From the NCBI GenBank assembly GCA_020252645.1, contig JADCCN010000012.1:5001-69000 (forward strand): a stretch of DNA of 64,000 nucleotides. The letters run 5' to 3'. Position numbers and translations under genes: made by a program. Each line of letters opens with the position of its first letter. Within the stretch, counting starts at the first letter, position 1. Shown here piece after piece: positions 44,154 to 52,369 of this stretch. A model generated the notes under the pieces. The model was not told the DNA's origin, did no database searches, and worked only from the letters and a program-made list of their open reading frames with translations. The stretch comes from Methylobacterium sp. GTDB lineage: Bacteria; Pseudomonadota; Alphaproteobacteria; Rhizobiales; Beijerinckiaceae.

Positions 44154-44542
44154 TGCTGCAGATCGACATTCCCGAGGTGAAGGCCGAGGTGGAAGCCGCC
44201 TTCGCGGAATATGAGCGCGCTCTGGTGACGAATGACGTGGAAACGCTCGATCGCCTGTTCCTGAACAGCGAGAAAACCGTGCGTTACGGCGTCGGCGAAA
44301 ACCTCTATGGCTATGCCGAGATTGCCGCCTTCCGCGCCGCGCGCTCGCCCGCGGGTCTCGAACGGGCGCTCGAACGCACGCTGATCACCACCTATGGCCG
44401 CGACATGGCGACGGCATGGACCCTGTTCCGGCGCGAGAGCATGCAGGGCAAGGTGGGCCGGCAGAGCCAGGTCTGGCTGCGCACGCCGGAGGGCTGGCGC
44501 GTGGTCGCAGCCCATGTCAGCGTGATCGCCGAGCCGGGCTGA
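44153..44542 (+). CDS. atzH: AtzH/HpxZ-like protein (DUF3225)
   Basis: This 129-residue NTF2-like protein has the DUF3225 pattern ([49 protein letters not shown] and [22 protein letters not shown]). AtzH is described as the 1,3-dicarboxyurea decarboxylase that yields allophanate; HpxZ is its relative in purine breakdown. Its ATG overlaps the amidase stop (TGATG), so the three genes G-E-H are translationally coupled. Last gene of the plus-strand operon. Confidence 0.85.
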   Translation: MLQIDIPEVKAEVEAAFAEYERALVTNDVETLDRLFLNSEKTVRYGVGENLYGYAEIAAFRAARSPAGLERALERTLITTYGRDMATAWTLFRRESMQGKVGRQSQVWLRTPEGWRVVAAHVSVIAEPG

Positions 44543-44620
44543 ACGGGCGGGCGGCCAACTCGCCCCCAGGATCGAACATGGCTTCCCGCCCGATGCTTCG
44601 CACCGTCGGGAATGACGGGA

Positions 44621-45139
44621 TTACCCCGCGGCACCCTTCATGATGGGCGGCTGGAAGGCAAAGCCCATATCCCACGGAAAATAGATCCAGCTGTCCTGGC
44701 TCACTTCGGTGATGAAGGTATCGACCAGCGGGCGGCCCAGCGGCTTCGCATAGACGGTCGCGAAATGCGCGTTCGGCAGCATATCGCGCACGATTTTCAC
44801 GGTCTTGCCGGTGTCCACGAGGTCATCGAGCACCAGCACGCCCCTGCCGCCATCCGTGCCGGTGATCACGTGGTCGATGCCCTTGAGCACCTGCAACCCG
44901 CCCTGATCGGTGTAATTGTGGTAGGAGGCGATGCAGACCGTCTCGATCATGCGCAATTCGAGTTCGCGCGCGATGATCGCCGCCGGAACGAGCCCGCCGC
45001 GGGTGATGCAGACGATGGAGCTGAAAGGACCCGAGCCCGCGAGCCGCCAGGCCAGCATTCGGGCATCCCGGTGGAACTGGTCCCAGGAAACCGGGAAGGC
45101 CTTTTCAGGAATGGCTTGCGGCGCGGGCGCGGCATTCAT
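44621..45139 (-). CDS. gpt: Xanthine phosphoribosyltransferase
   Basis: This type I phosphoribosyltransferase salvages xanthine and guanine. The PRPP-binding motif [13 protein letters not shown], the [10 protein letters not shown] loop and the closing [15 protein letters not shown] segment fit bacterial Gpt. 172 residues from ATG 45139; the track start 20 codons upstream begins inside a palindromic element. It converges on the AtzH-like gene. The element at 45173 lies only 33 bases before the start, so the promoter must be in or beyond it. Confidence 0.88.
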   Translation of the reverse strand: MNAAPAPQAIPEKAFPVSWDQFHRDARMLAWRLAGSGPFSSIVCITRGGLVPAAIIARELELRMIETVCIASYHNYTDQGGLQVLKGIDHVITGTDGGRGVLVLDDLVDTGKTVKIVRDMLPNAHFATVYAKPLGRPLVDTFITEVSQDSWIYFPWDMGFAFQPPIMKGAAG

Positions 45140-45172
45140 GATCAATCTCTCCTGCGGCGAGGCTTGTTCCTG

Positions 45173-45272
45173 GAGCATGATGTGTTCAGACGGAAGCACA
45201 TCATGCTCTTATCTTATTATTATCGCATGCTTTTTTGTGAAAAATCGGATTCCACTTTTTCACAGCATGCTC
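45173..45272. repeat. Bipartite palindromic element, CATGATGTG type
   Basis: Hairpin GAGCATGATGTGTTCAGACGGAAGCACATCATGCTC, linker TTATCTTATTATTATC, then a second hairpin ending CACAGCATGCTC with the ATCGGATTCCACTT core. It is the same family as the element in the DUF1905 gene, in the opposite orientation. TA follows the right end; the left flank reads TG. Confidence 0.85.
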
Positions 45273-45274
45273 TA

Positions 45275-45375
45275 GAGCACGTCTCGTTTTGATGGAATCA
45301 AAACCGAGCTCTATCTTATTGTTTTGTCGCGTGTTGTTACGCAAAACCGGTATCCACTTTTGCTACAGCATGCTC
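45275..45375. repeat. Bipartite palindromic element, GTTTTGAT type
   Basis: Hairpin GAGCACGTCTCGTTTTGATGGAATCAAAACCGAGCTC, linker TATCTTATTGTTTTGTC, then a hairpin with the ACCGGTATCCACTT core ending GCATGCTC. It shares a TA with the preceding element, and its last C forms part of the TAG stop of cinA (CTA at 45375-45377). Confidence 0.85.
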
Positions 45376-46118
45376 TAAACCGGTGCCCGATCCGACGAAA
45401 GCCCCGCGATCAAGCCAATCACAGCCTTTTCTGCGGCTTCGAGAGCGGCTTCATCGCGGCCCCGCAGCACGATCTGGTTGCGGAACCCGCCGGCCTGGAA
45501 GGCCGGATAGGAGCCGATCGACACGGCCGGATGCGCGACCGCGATCTGCCCGAGGCCCGCCGCATAGATCCCTTCGCCAAGCCCGGCGGCATCCACGATG
45601 CGGGCGAGCACGCGGGTGCCGGTTTTCAGGCGCGGCGCGACGTCATCGAGCATCGCCTGCATGATGTTCGGCACGCCGGCCATCACGATCACATTGCCAA
45701 GCATGAAGCCCGGCGCTTTCGAGATCGGGTTGTCGATCAGCTCCGCGCCAGCCGGAATGCGCGCCATGCGCAGGCGGGCTTCGTTCAGCTCCTCGCGCTT
45801 GTAGCGTTCAAGCATGACATTGACCGCGCGCTCGTCGATATCGATCGAGACGCCGAAGGCCCTGGCCACACAATCTGCGGTGATGTCATCATGGGTCGGA
45901 CCGATGCCGCCGGTCGTGAAGAGATAGGTGTAGCGCGAGCGCAAGGCATTGACCGCACCGACGATCTCTTCCTCCACATCCGGCACCACGCGCACTTCGC
46001 GCAGGTCGATGCCGGAATTGGTCAGATATTCGGCAATATAGCCGATATTCTTGTCCTTGGTGCGACCCGAGAGGATCTCGTCGCCGATCACCAGAATGGC
46101 GGCGGTCACCTGGTTCAT
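45375..46118 (-). CDS. CinA-type MoaB/Mog-domain protein
   Basis: This stand-alone MoaB/Mog-fold domain of the CinA/COG1058 family has AAILVIGDEILSGRTKDKN, LFTTGGIGPTHDDITADCVA and PGFMLGNVIVMAGVP. It lacks the C-terminal nicotinamide-nucleotide amidase domain of full CinA. 247 residues is typical of the N-terminal type, whose relatives hydrolyse ADP-ribose or NAD-derived compounds. Its start overlaps the FkbM gene by four bases. Its TAG stop is formed with a palindromic element. Confidence 0.88.
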   Translation of the reverse strand: MNQVTAAILVIGDEILSGRTKDKNIGYIAEYLTNSGIDLREVRVVPDVEEEIVGAVNALRSRYTYLFTTGGIGPTHDDITADCVARAFGVSIDIDERAVNVMLERYKREELNEARLRMARIPAGAELIDNPISKAPGFMLGNVIVMAGVPNIMQAMLDDVAPRLKTGTRVLARIVDAAGLGEGIYAAGLGQIAVAHPAVSIGSYPAFQAGGFRNQIVLRGRDEAALEAAEKAVIGLIAGLSSDRAPV

Positions 46119-46954
46119 GGAGCACGCTCCAGCACGTGGTTGTTGCGCGTTTCCATGACGCGGCGATAGCCCCTCGAGGCCAGGAAGCCGAGGAGATCGA
46201 TGCTCCAGCGGCTTTCACCCTTTTCCAGCACGATGGCGCGCGGCCAGAGGCTTGCCGGCGCATCGGTGAGGAAACGCTGGAGAATGATGTCCTCGGCACC
46301 TTCCACATCGAGCTTCATCGCATCGATATGGTCGAGGCCCTCATCCTCCACGATGCCGAGCAATGCGCGGGCCGGAACGCGGACGCGGCCCGCGCGATCC
46401 TGATTGACGATCTTCACGCTCGCCTCGCCCTGGTTGGCGGGATCGAGAAAGAGCGTGAGTTCGCCGTCACGATCCGCCACGGCCAAAGCCATGGCCTTCA
46501 CCGTGCCGAAGGGGTTGATGCCGATGTTGAAGATCAACCGGTCGAACACGTCCGGCTGCGGCTCGAAGGCGAGGATGCGCGCATCGCTCCCCGCCCTGGC
46601 GGCCAGCGCAAGCGCATAGCCGCCGATATTCGCGCCGATATCGAGAAAGGTGAAACGCTCGCCGATGAGCCCGGCGAGATACCCGCGCTCGGCCGCATCG
46701 AAATCCTGCGGCGCAAAGAGGATGCGCTTCTCGCAGACATTGTTGTAGGGCGCGAGGCGGAAGCGGGCGCCGAGGCTCTCCGCATCCACCGGCCTGCCGT
46801 CGAGCAGCAGGATCGCGAGCTTGCGGAAGGCAAAGCCGAGGCGCTTGCCCAGCCAGCCGGCAGGCATGGACCGGGTCAGTCCGATGAGACGGGCCACGGC
46901 TCCGCGCGGCGCATGCGCGCCCCAACCGGGCGCATTGGTGGAAAGTTCGATCAT
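46115..46954 (-). CDS. FkbM family methyltransferase
   Basis: The SAM-binding core is visible as FTFLDIGANIGGYALALAARAG followed by ILAFEPQPDVFDRLIFNIGINPF, and the family's DAMKLDVEGAEDIIL near the end. FkbM-type enzymes O-methylate sugars or other hydroxyls. 279 residues. It overlaps cinA by four bases and is probably co-transcribed. The acceptor is unknown. Confidence 0.88.
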   Translation of the reverse strand: MIELSTNAPGWGAHAPRGAVARLIGLTRSMPAGWLGKRLGFAFRKLAILLLDGRPVDAESLGARFRLAPYNNVCEKRILFAPQDFDAAERGYLAGLIGERFTFLDIGANIGGYALALAARAGSDARILAFEPQPDVFDRLIFNIGINPFGTVKAMALAVADRDGELTLFLDPANQGEASVKIVNQDRAGRVRVPARALLGIVEDEGLDHIDAMKLDVEGAEDIILQRFLTDAPASLWPRAIVLEKGESRWSIDLLGFLASRGYRRVMETRNNHVLERAP

Positions 46955-47183
46955 GGGCTGCCCTTAATCCCGGATCGCGGAAAATGCACGCGGGATTTGC
47001 TCGCTCGGCATCCCGCAAGATGGCTCTTGGAGCCGGGCAGCGAACGGACCAGGGCGAAGACTCATGAAGGGAGGCGTTTTGACGCGATGTGAATTTGGTG
47101 ATCAGATGTTTTCGTTGGGTGCGCAGGAAATCGTCCGATTTTCAAGCAGCCGACGGAGACATATGGCCCAAATTCACCGCGCC

Positions 47184-47319
47184 TAAGGTGGTGTTGGGCC
47201 GAAGGTAGTGTTGGGCCGAAGGTGGTGTTTTGGCGCGCAACTTTCTCGCGAAGGCCAGCCTGGCCGGAGAGAACTCCGCCCTCAGCATCCCTTGCGGAGA
47301 TTTTCGCGCCAAAACACCA
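47184..47319. repeat. 17-bp tandem repeats and a 15-bp inverted repeat upstream of map
   Basis: GAAGGTGGTGTTGGGCC-type units repeat two and a half times from 47184, the last running into TGGTGTTTTGGCGCG (47223-47237), whose exact inverse CGCGCCAAAACACCA lies at 47305-47319. The arms are 67 bases apart. This is the main structure in the 442-base gap between the FkbM gene and map; I see no gene there. Confidence 0.75.
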
Positions 47320-47396
47320 TCAAAATCGCAACCCTTTAGGAGTCTTCGCCCTAATCCTTGAAGCATTCCCTTGCCCCTCAGGGCGCGTGAAGCCAT

Positions 47397-48248
47397 ATGC
47401 GATCCATGAATGATTCCTCCACCCTCGTTCGTCGCCAGCCGGGCTCGATCCGCCTGCACGGGCCGGAAGGCTTCGCGGCCATGCGCAAGGCCGGTCGCCT
47501 GACGGCCGAGGCGCTCGACATGCTGGCGCCCCTGGTGCAACCGGGCGTGACCACCGACGCGATCGATCGTGCGGTGTTCGAATTCGCCATGGATCACAAG
47601 GCCTTCCCGGCCACGCTCTATTACCACGGCTATCCGCGTTCCTGCTGCACCAGCATCAACCATGTGGTGTGCCATGGCATCCCCTCGGACAAGCCCCTGC
47701 GCGAGGGCGATATCGTCAACATCGACGTGACGCTCATCGTCGATGGCTGGCATGGGGATGCGAGCCGCATGTATGCCGTGGGCGAAGTTCCGCGGCGCGC
47801 CATGCGCCTTCTCGAGGTCACGCATGAGAGCCTCGAGCGGGGCATGGCGGTCGTGAAGCCCGGCGCAACGCTCGGACATATCGGCGAGGCGATCCAGGCC
47901 TATGCGGAGGGCGAGCGCTGCTCGGTGGTGCGGGATTTCTGTGGCCATGGCCTCGGCCGGCTTTTCCATGACGAGCCGAACATCCTGCATTACGGCCGGG
48001 CCGGCGAAGGCGCGGTGCTGAAGCCCGGCATGTTCTTCACCATCGAGCCGATGATCAATCTCGGGCGCCCGCATGTGAAGATCCTCGCGGATGGCTGGAC
48101 GGCCGTGACGCGTGATCGTTCGCTCTCCGCCCAGTTCGAGCACACCATCGGTGTGACCGAGACGGGCGTCGAGATCTTCACGCGCTCGCCGAAGGGGCTG
48201 GATTTCCCGGCCCAGCCTGTGCCTCCGAGGCCAGCCACCCTGCCCTGA
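47397..48248 (+). CDS. map: Methionine aminopeptidase, type I
   Basis: Map removes the initiator Met from new proteins. The five metal ligands are in place: DVTLIVDGWHGDASRMY (two Asp), GHGLGRLFHDEP (His), FFTIEPMI (Glu) and QFEHTIGVT (Glu). CCTSINHVVCHGIP is the family's N-terminal signature. The start could be 47397 or the ATG three codons later. radC follows six bases after the stop. Confidence 0.95.
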   Translation: MRSMNDSSTLVRRQPGSIRLHGPEGFAAMRKAGRLTAEALDMLAPLVQPGVTTDAIDRAVFEFAMDHKAFPATLYYHGYPRSCCTSINHVVCHGIPSDKPLREGDIVNIDVTLIVDGWHGDASRMYAVGEVPRRAMRLLEVTHESLERGMAVVKPGATLGHIGEAIQAYAEGERCSVVRDFCGHGLGRLFHDEPNILHYGRAGEGAVLKPGMFFTIEPMINLGRPHVKILADGWTAVTRDRSLSAQFEHTIGVTETGVEIFTRSPKGLDFPAQPVPPRPATLP

Positions 48249-48254
48249 ACGCGC

Positions 48255-49031
48255 ATGACAGACAGTGCATCCCCTCCCTCACGCCCGAAAGGCAAAGGCC
48301 AACGCAAGAAAGGCCCGGGGGAAACGGTTTCAAGGACGGATCTGCCTGCGGCAGCCGCCGATGTTCCGCATTACCATGGCCATCGCGAACGCCTTCGTGC
48401 GCGCTTTGCCGAAGGGCCGGACCAACTCCCGGATTACGAATTGCTGGAACTCGTGCTGTTCCGCTCCATCCGGCGGGCGGATGTGAAAGGCCTCGCGAAA
48501 GCACTGATCGCGCGCTTTGGCAGCTTTGCAGAGGTGATCGCAGCCACGCCCGAGCACCTCGCCGAGGTGAAGGGAGTGGGGGAGTCCGTCGTGCATGACC
48601 TGAAACTCATGGAGGCCGCCGCACGGCGCATCAGCCAGGGCGCCATTCGCGGCCGGCAGGTGCTTTCATCCTGGGAGGCCGTGCTCGATTACTGCCGCAC
48701 CACGATGGGCTTCGCCGAAATCGAACAGCTTCGCGTGCTCTTCCTCGATAAGAAGAACGGCCTCATCCGCGACGAGATGATGCAGAAGGGCACGGTTGAC
48801 CACACGCCGGTCTATCCGCGCGAGATCATGCGCCGCGCCCTGCAACTCAACGCTTCCGCGATCATCCTCGTGCACAACCACCCCTCCGGCGACACCACGC
48901 CCTCACGCGCGGATATCGAGATGACACGCGAGATCATCGAGCATGCCGAAACGCTGGGCCTGACGGTTCACGACCACCTGATCATCGGCCGGAGAGGCCA
49001 TGCGAGCTTCCGCGCCATGGGCCTTCTGTAA
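48255..49031 (+). CDS. radC: RadC/JAB domain DNA repair family protein
   Basis: The N-terminal helix-hairpin-helix (LAEVKGVGESVVHDLKLME) and the C-terminal RadC JAMM metalloprotease-like domain with HNHPSGDTTPSRADIEMT are complete; 258 residues. An N-terminal basic low-complexity segment (RPKGKGQRKKGPG) precedes the fold. The role in repair is debated for the family. It directly follows map. Confidence 0.92.
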   Translation: MTDSASPPSRPKGKGQRKKGPGETVSRTDLPAAAADVPHYHGHRERLRARFAEGPDQLPDYELLELVLFRSIRRADVKGLAKALIARFGSFAEVIAATPEHLAEVKGVGESVVHDLKLMEAAARRISQGAIRGRQVLSSWEAVLDYCRTTMGFAEIEQLRVLFLDKKNGLIRDEMMQKGTVDHTPVYPREIMRRALQLNASAIILVHNHPSGDTTPSRADIEMTREIIEHAETLGLTVHDHLIIGRRGHASFRAMGLL

Positions 49032-49035
49032 AACA

Positions 49036-49073
49036 GAGCATTTTCCGATCTGATCGAATGGGATCGGATGCTC
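49036..49073. repeat. Short hairpin GAGCATTTTCCGATC...GATCGGATGCTC
   Basis: This single hairpin with GAGCAT/ATGCTC ends lies just after radC and abuts the next element through a shared TA. It looks like a one-armed relative of the bipartite elements. Confidence 0.65.
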
Positions 49074-49075
49074 TA

Positions 49076-49175
49076 GAGCATGCTGTGAAAAAGTGGAATC
49101 CGGTTTTTCACAAAAAAGCATGCGATAATAATAAGAGAAGAGCATGATGTGCTTCAGTCTGAACACATCATGCTC
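49076..49175. repeat. Bipartite palindromic element, CATGATGTG type
   Basis: Same orientation and nearly the same sequence as the element in the DUF1905 gene: GAGCATGCTGTGAAAAAGTGGAATCCGG..., linker GATAATAATAAGAGA, then GAGCATGATGTGCTTCAGTCTGAACACATCATGCTC. TA on both sides. It retains a few bases at the inner junction that the DUF1905 copy lacks. Confidence 0.85.
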
Positions 49176-49177
49176 TA

Positions 49178-49323
49178 GCTCTTTGTCTGATCGCATTTTC
49201 TTGACGCGAACCGGTTCCCATCCCCGCCTCCGCGGGGACATGCTTCGCTTGAAAATGCTCTCTCTTGATCTTGTCGCATTTTCTTGACGCGAACCGGTTC
49301 CCACTTCGCTTGAAAATGCTCTA
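49178..49323. repeat. Two ACCGGTT-core hairpin repeats
   Basis: CGCATTTTCTTGACGCGAACCGGTTCCCA...CTTCGCTTGAAAATGCTCT occurs twice; the first copy carries an extra CCCCGCCTCCGCGGGG-type hairpin. These are inverted copies of the unit forming the 7.0 kb array. Together with the two preceding elements they account for most of the 399-base gap between radC and the GGDEF-EAL gene. Confidence 0.78.
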
Positions 49324-49430
49324 GTCCAAACTTTTCGAACGTTCCGCTTGCAAATGGCGCGCGGCATAACGCGGCGTAAACCTTATTTCGGATAAACAGA
49401 TCTCTGTGCATTTGTAACAGTGGCGTTGCG

Positions 49431-51593
49431 TTGGTCCACCGGATGGTTGCGAAGAAATCACAGACCGGAAGCCGGCATCCGGTGTCGATTTGGCTTATCC
49501 CGATCGCACTGCTCGTGCTGAGCGTGGTGGGAAGCATCGCTCTTGTTGCCCATTCCGCCGCGACGCGGCAGTTGAGCGTCGAGCTGGAACGCGAAAAACA
49601 CCAGCTCACGCAAAGCTTTCACTATGAGGCCGAAGGATTGCTCGGCGTTCTTTCGCGTGATGAAGGCCTGGGCGATCTCGTCTCCGGGAACCAGACCCGT
49701 GCGGAGCGCGAACGCAGCCTGCAGAACCTGCTGCTCCGGCAGGACCTCGATTACGCCATTCTCGTGAGCCGCCTGGACGGGGTAACGCTGGCGGAAGCCG
49801 GCGAGGCCGATGTCATCCCGCAACGCGCGCGCGCGGCTCTGGATCTCGTCGACAATTCCCGCATGCGCGGCTCGGAAGGCGCCACGATCGGCATCGGCCG
49901 CGATGCGCGCGTGATGCAGGACGGCACCGGATTGCTGACCTTCGCCACCTTGCCCGTGGGGCGCAATTTCGTGCTGATCGCCACCCGGCCGATCAACACG
50001 CTGACCTTGCGCCGCCTCGCGACCATGCTCGCCCTGCCCAACCTCCGTGTCGTTCCCGGGCGTTCCCCGCTCGAAACGAGCCTGCCGATCGCCGGTCAGG
50101 ACGGGCGCGCGGTGATGTCGGTCATCTGGGATCCGGTGCGCGAAGCCGCCGATATCCTGCGCGAACTCGCGCTTTTCGGCTTGATCGGCACCTGCGTGGT
50201 GGCGACCGTCGGCGTGCTGCTCTTCCGGCGCATCCGCCGTAGCACCGAGGAATTGCTGCACCGCGAGGCGCAGGCCAGCCACGAGGCGCGCCATGACGCG
50301 CTCTCGGGCTTGCCGAACCGCACGGCGTTCATCGATGCGCTGAAGGAGAACATGGAGCATCTGCCGCATCTCGATCATTCGCTCGCGGTGCTGCTGCTCG
50401 ATCTCGACAAGTTCAAGGATGTGAACGACACCTATGGCCACGCGGCCGGAGATTGCGTTCTCGTGGAATTCGGCGCGCGCGTGCGCCCGCTCCTGCGCCA
50501 GACCGACGTGCTGGCCCGCCTCGGCGGCGACGAATTCGCCGTCCTGCTTCCGAGCGCTCGCTCTCATCTCGATGCGACGCGCCTCGCGCAGGCCATCCTG
50601 GATGCCACGGGCCGAGCTTTCGTGGTGGACGGGATCGACATCCGTATCGGCGTCACCATCGGTATCGCGATCGGCCCCGGCGACGGCACGGATAGCGCGA
50701 CGCTGCTGCGCGCGGCCGATACCGCTCTTTATCGCGCCAAGAATGATGGCCGGAACCGCTTCAACCTCTACGAACACCGGATGAACGAGCAGGAGCGGAT
50801 GCGCAAGCTTGTGGATGACGAGCTGCGCGGTGCCATCGAGCGCAATGAGCTGACGCTCGTCTACCAGCCGCAGGTGCATGCCGATACAGGCCGAATTGCC
50901 TCGGTCGAGGCGCTCGTGCGCTGGCGTCACCCGGTGCACGGGATGATCCCGCCGACCACGTTCATTGCGGCGGCGGAAGAGCGCGGGCTCATCGTGCCGC
51001 TGGGCGAATGGGTGATGCGGCGCGCCATGCGCGATGCCGCCCGCTGGCCCAAGTTGCGCGTGGGTGTGAATGTCTCGGCCGTGCAGTTCCGGCAGAAGGA
51101 TTTCGTGACTTCGGTGATGCGCGTGCTGAAGGAATGCGCGGTTCAATCGCTCCAGCTCGAACTGGAACTGACCGAGGGCGTGCTTGTCGAGGATGCAGAT
51201 CAGGCCCAGGCGGCGATGATGGAATTGCGCGCGCTCGGCGTGAAGCTCGCGCTCGATGATTTCGGGACAGGTTATTCCTCGCTGATCTATCTGCGGCGCT
51301 TCGCCTTCGACAAGATCAAGATCGACAAGTCCTTCCTCGAGCAGATGGAAGCAACGGGCGAAAGCGCGATCCTCGTGCATTCGGTCGTGCATCTGGGGCG
51401 CGCGCTCGGCCTCGAAGTCACGGCCGAGGGCGTCGAGACGGAGGAACAGCGCCGTTTCCTGCAGGCCGTGGGCTGCCACCTGCTGCAGGGCTACCTGTTC
51501 TCGAAGCCCGTACCCGCCGAGCAGCTCGATGAGTTGCTGCGCAGCGAGGGCGATATCAGCCGCCTGCCCCCGCGCCAGATCGGCGCCGCCTGA
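49431..51593 (+). CDS. Membrane GGDEF-EAL cyclic-di-GMP enzyme
   Basis: Two membrane helices (about residues 18-44 and 245-265) flank a periplasmic sensor region, followed by GGDEF and EAL domains. The diguanylate cyclase site is intact (LGGDEFAVLL, residue 365 on) with an inhibitory I-site RQTD five residues before it. The EAL domain is also intact: EALVRWRHP (residue 493 on), ELTEGVL, DDFGTGYSSL and DKIKIDKSFL. Both synthesis and breakdown of c-di-GMP are therefore possible. It may influence the BcsS- and ExoD-type neighbours, but that is inference. Confidence 0.93.
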   Translation: MVHRMVAKKSQTGSRHPVSIWLIPIALLVLSVVGSIALVAHSAATRQLSVELEREKHQLTQSFHYEAEGLLGVLSRDEGLGDLVSGNQTRAERERSLQNLLLRQDLDYAILVSRLDGVTLAEAGEADVIPQRARAALDLVDNSRMRGSEGATIGIGRDARVMQDGTGLLTFATLPVGRNFVLIATRPINTLTLRRLATMLALPNLRVVPGRSPLETSLPIAGQDGRAVMSVIWDPVREAADILRELALFGLIGTCVVATVGVLLFRRIRRSTEELLHREAQASHEARHDALSGLPNRTAFIDALKENMEHLPHLDHSLAVLLLDLDKFKDVNDTYGHAAGDCVLVEFGARVRPLLRQTDVLARLGGDEFAVLLPSARSHLDATRLAQAILDATGRAFVVDGIDIRIGVTIGIAIGPGDGTDSATLLRAADTALYRAKNDGRNRFNLYEHRMNEQERMRKLVDDELRGAIERNELTLVYQPQVHADTGRIASVEALVRWRHPVHGMIPPTTFIAAAEERGLIVPLGEWVMRRAMRDAARWPKLRVGVNVSAVQFRQKDFVTSVMRVLKECAVQSLQLELELTEGVLVEDADQAQAAMMELRALGVKLALDDFGTGYSSLIYLRRFAFDKIKIDKSFLEQMEATGESAILVHSVVHLGRALGLEVTAEGVETEEQRRFLQAVGCHLLQGYLFSKPVPAEQLDELLRSEGDISRLPPRQIGAA

Positions 51594-51596
51594 ATC

Positions 51597-52199
51597 TCAG
51601 ACGATCAGGAAGATCAGCGATTTCAGGATCGCGATCGTCACGACGATTGTCAGCAGAACCGCGAAGAAGCCCGTCACCGTGCCGAACACGATGAAGAGGC
51701 CGTCGCGTCCCGCAAGGCCAAGGCCCAGCAGGATGACCGCAAGACCCGGCGCGATGCCCCCGAAGAAGGGGATCGGCGCCATCAGGGCTATTGCAAGGAT
51801 GAGCAGCACCCCGCCGATCACCCGCGAGAGGACCGGCGATGTCAATGCCAGCAGCCTTGGCCGCATCGCGCTTTCCACGGTGCGGAGGGTGGGCGTGGCC
51901 CGCTCGACCACCCGCGCAAGATCGCCACGCTTCAGCCGCCGCCGCCCCACCCAGCCCGGCAGCAGCAGGTGATCCTTTCCAATGACCATCTGGAGCGCGA
52001 CGATACCGATGATGAACCCGCAGAGGATGGGCAAGCCAGGAACCGGCAGCAGATTGGGCAAGCCGAACAGCACCAGCACGATGCCAAAGCTGCGTGAACC
52101 CAGCGCGGAAACGATGTCCTCGACGCTGGGTTGCTCGCCCAGAAGGCTGGCATCACCCCTCGGCTGCAGCAGGCCGGCTAGAATTTCGTAGATTCGCAA
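51597..52199 (-). CDS. ExoD family exopolysaccharide synthesis protein
   Basis: The 200-residue membrane protein matches ExoD: an N-terminal PSVEDIVSALGSRSFGIVLVLFGLPNLLPVPGLP, then HLLLPGWVGRRRL and a hydrophobic C-terminal half. ExoD is linked to exopolysaccharide production and alkali tolerance in rhizobia; its activity is unknown. It converges on the GGDEF-EAL gene with a three-base gap. Confidence 0.85.
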   Translation of the reverse strand: MRIYEILAGLLQPRGDASLLGEQPSVEDIVSALGSRSFGIVLVLFGLPNLLPVPGLPILCGFIIGIVALQMVIGKDHLLLPGWVGRRRLKRGDLARVVERATPTLRTVESAMRPRLLALTSPVLSRVIGGVLLILAIALMAPIPFFGGIAPGLAVILLGLGLAGRDGLFIVFGTVTGFFAVLLTIVVTIAILKSLIFLIV

Positions 52200-52369
52200 G
52201 AACCGCCCCTGCCCCCAGACATGTCCGACCGGACCGGTTTTAGCGAGGGTTTCGGGCGTTGCAAGCCTCGCCTTCCGCCCGCGAGCGCGGCAGAGCGCTC
52301 AGGCCATTCGGGGCAGTATGCCGGAATAGACTTGACGATTGCGTCGAGCTGACGCGTCCTAGGGCCGGG

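Noticed and set aside
47142-48143. Minus-strand ORF of 333 residues across the map gene
   Set aside because: Most of it is antisense to map, and the rest crosses the tandem and inverted repeats. No family features.
49458-51479. Minus-strand ORF of 673 residues
   Set aside because: It is antisense to the GGDEF-EAL gene, whose catalytic motifs are intact.
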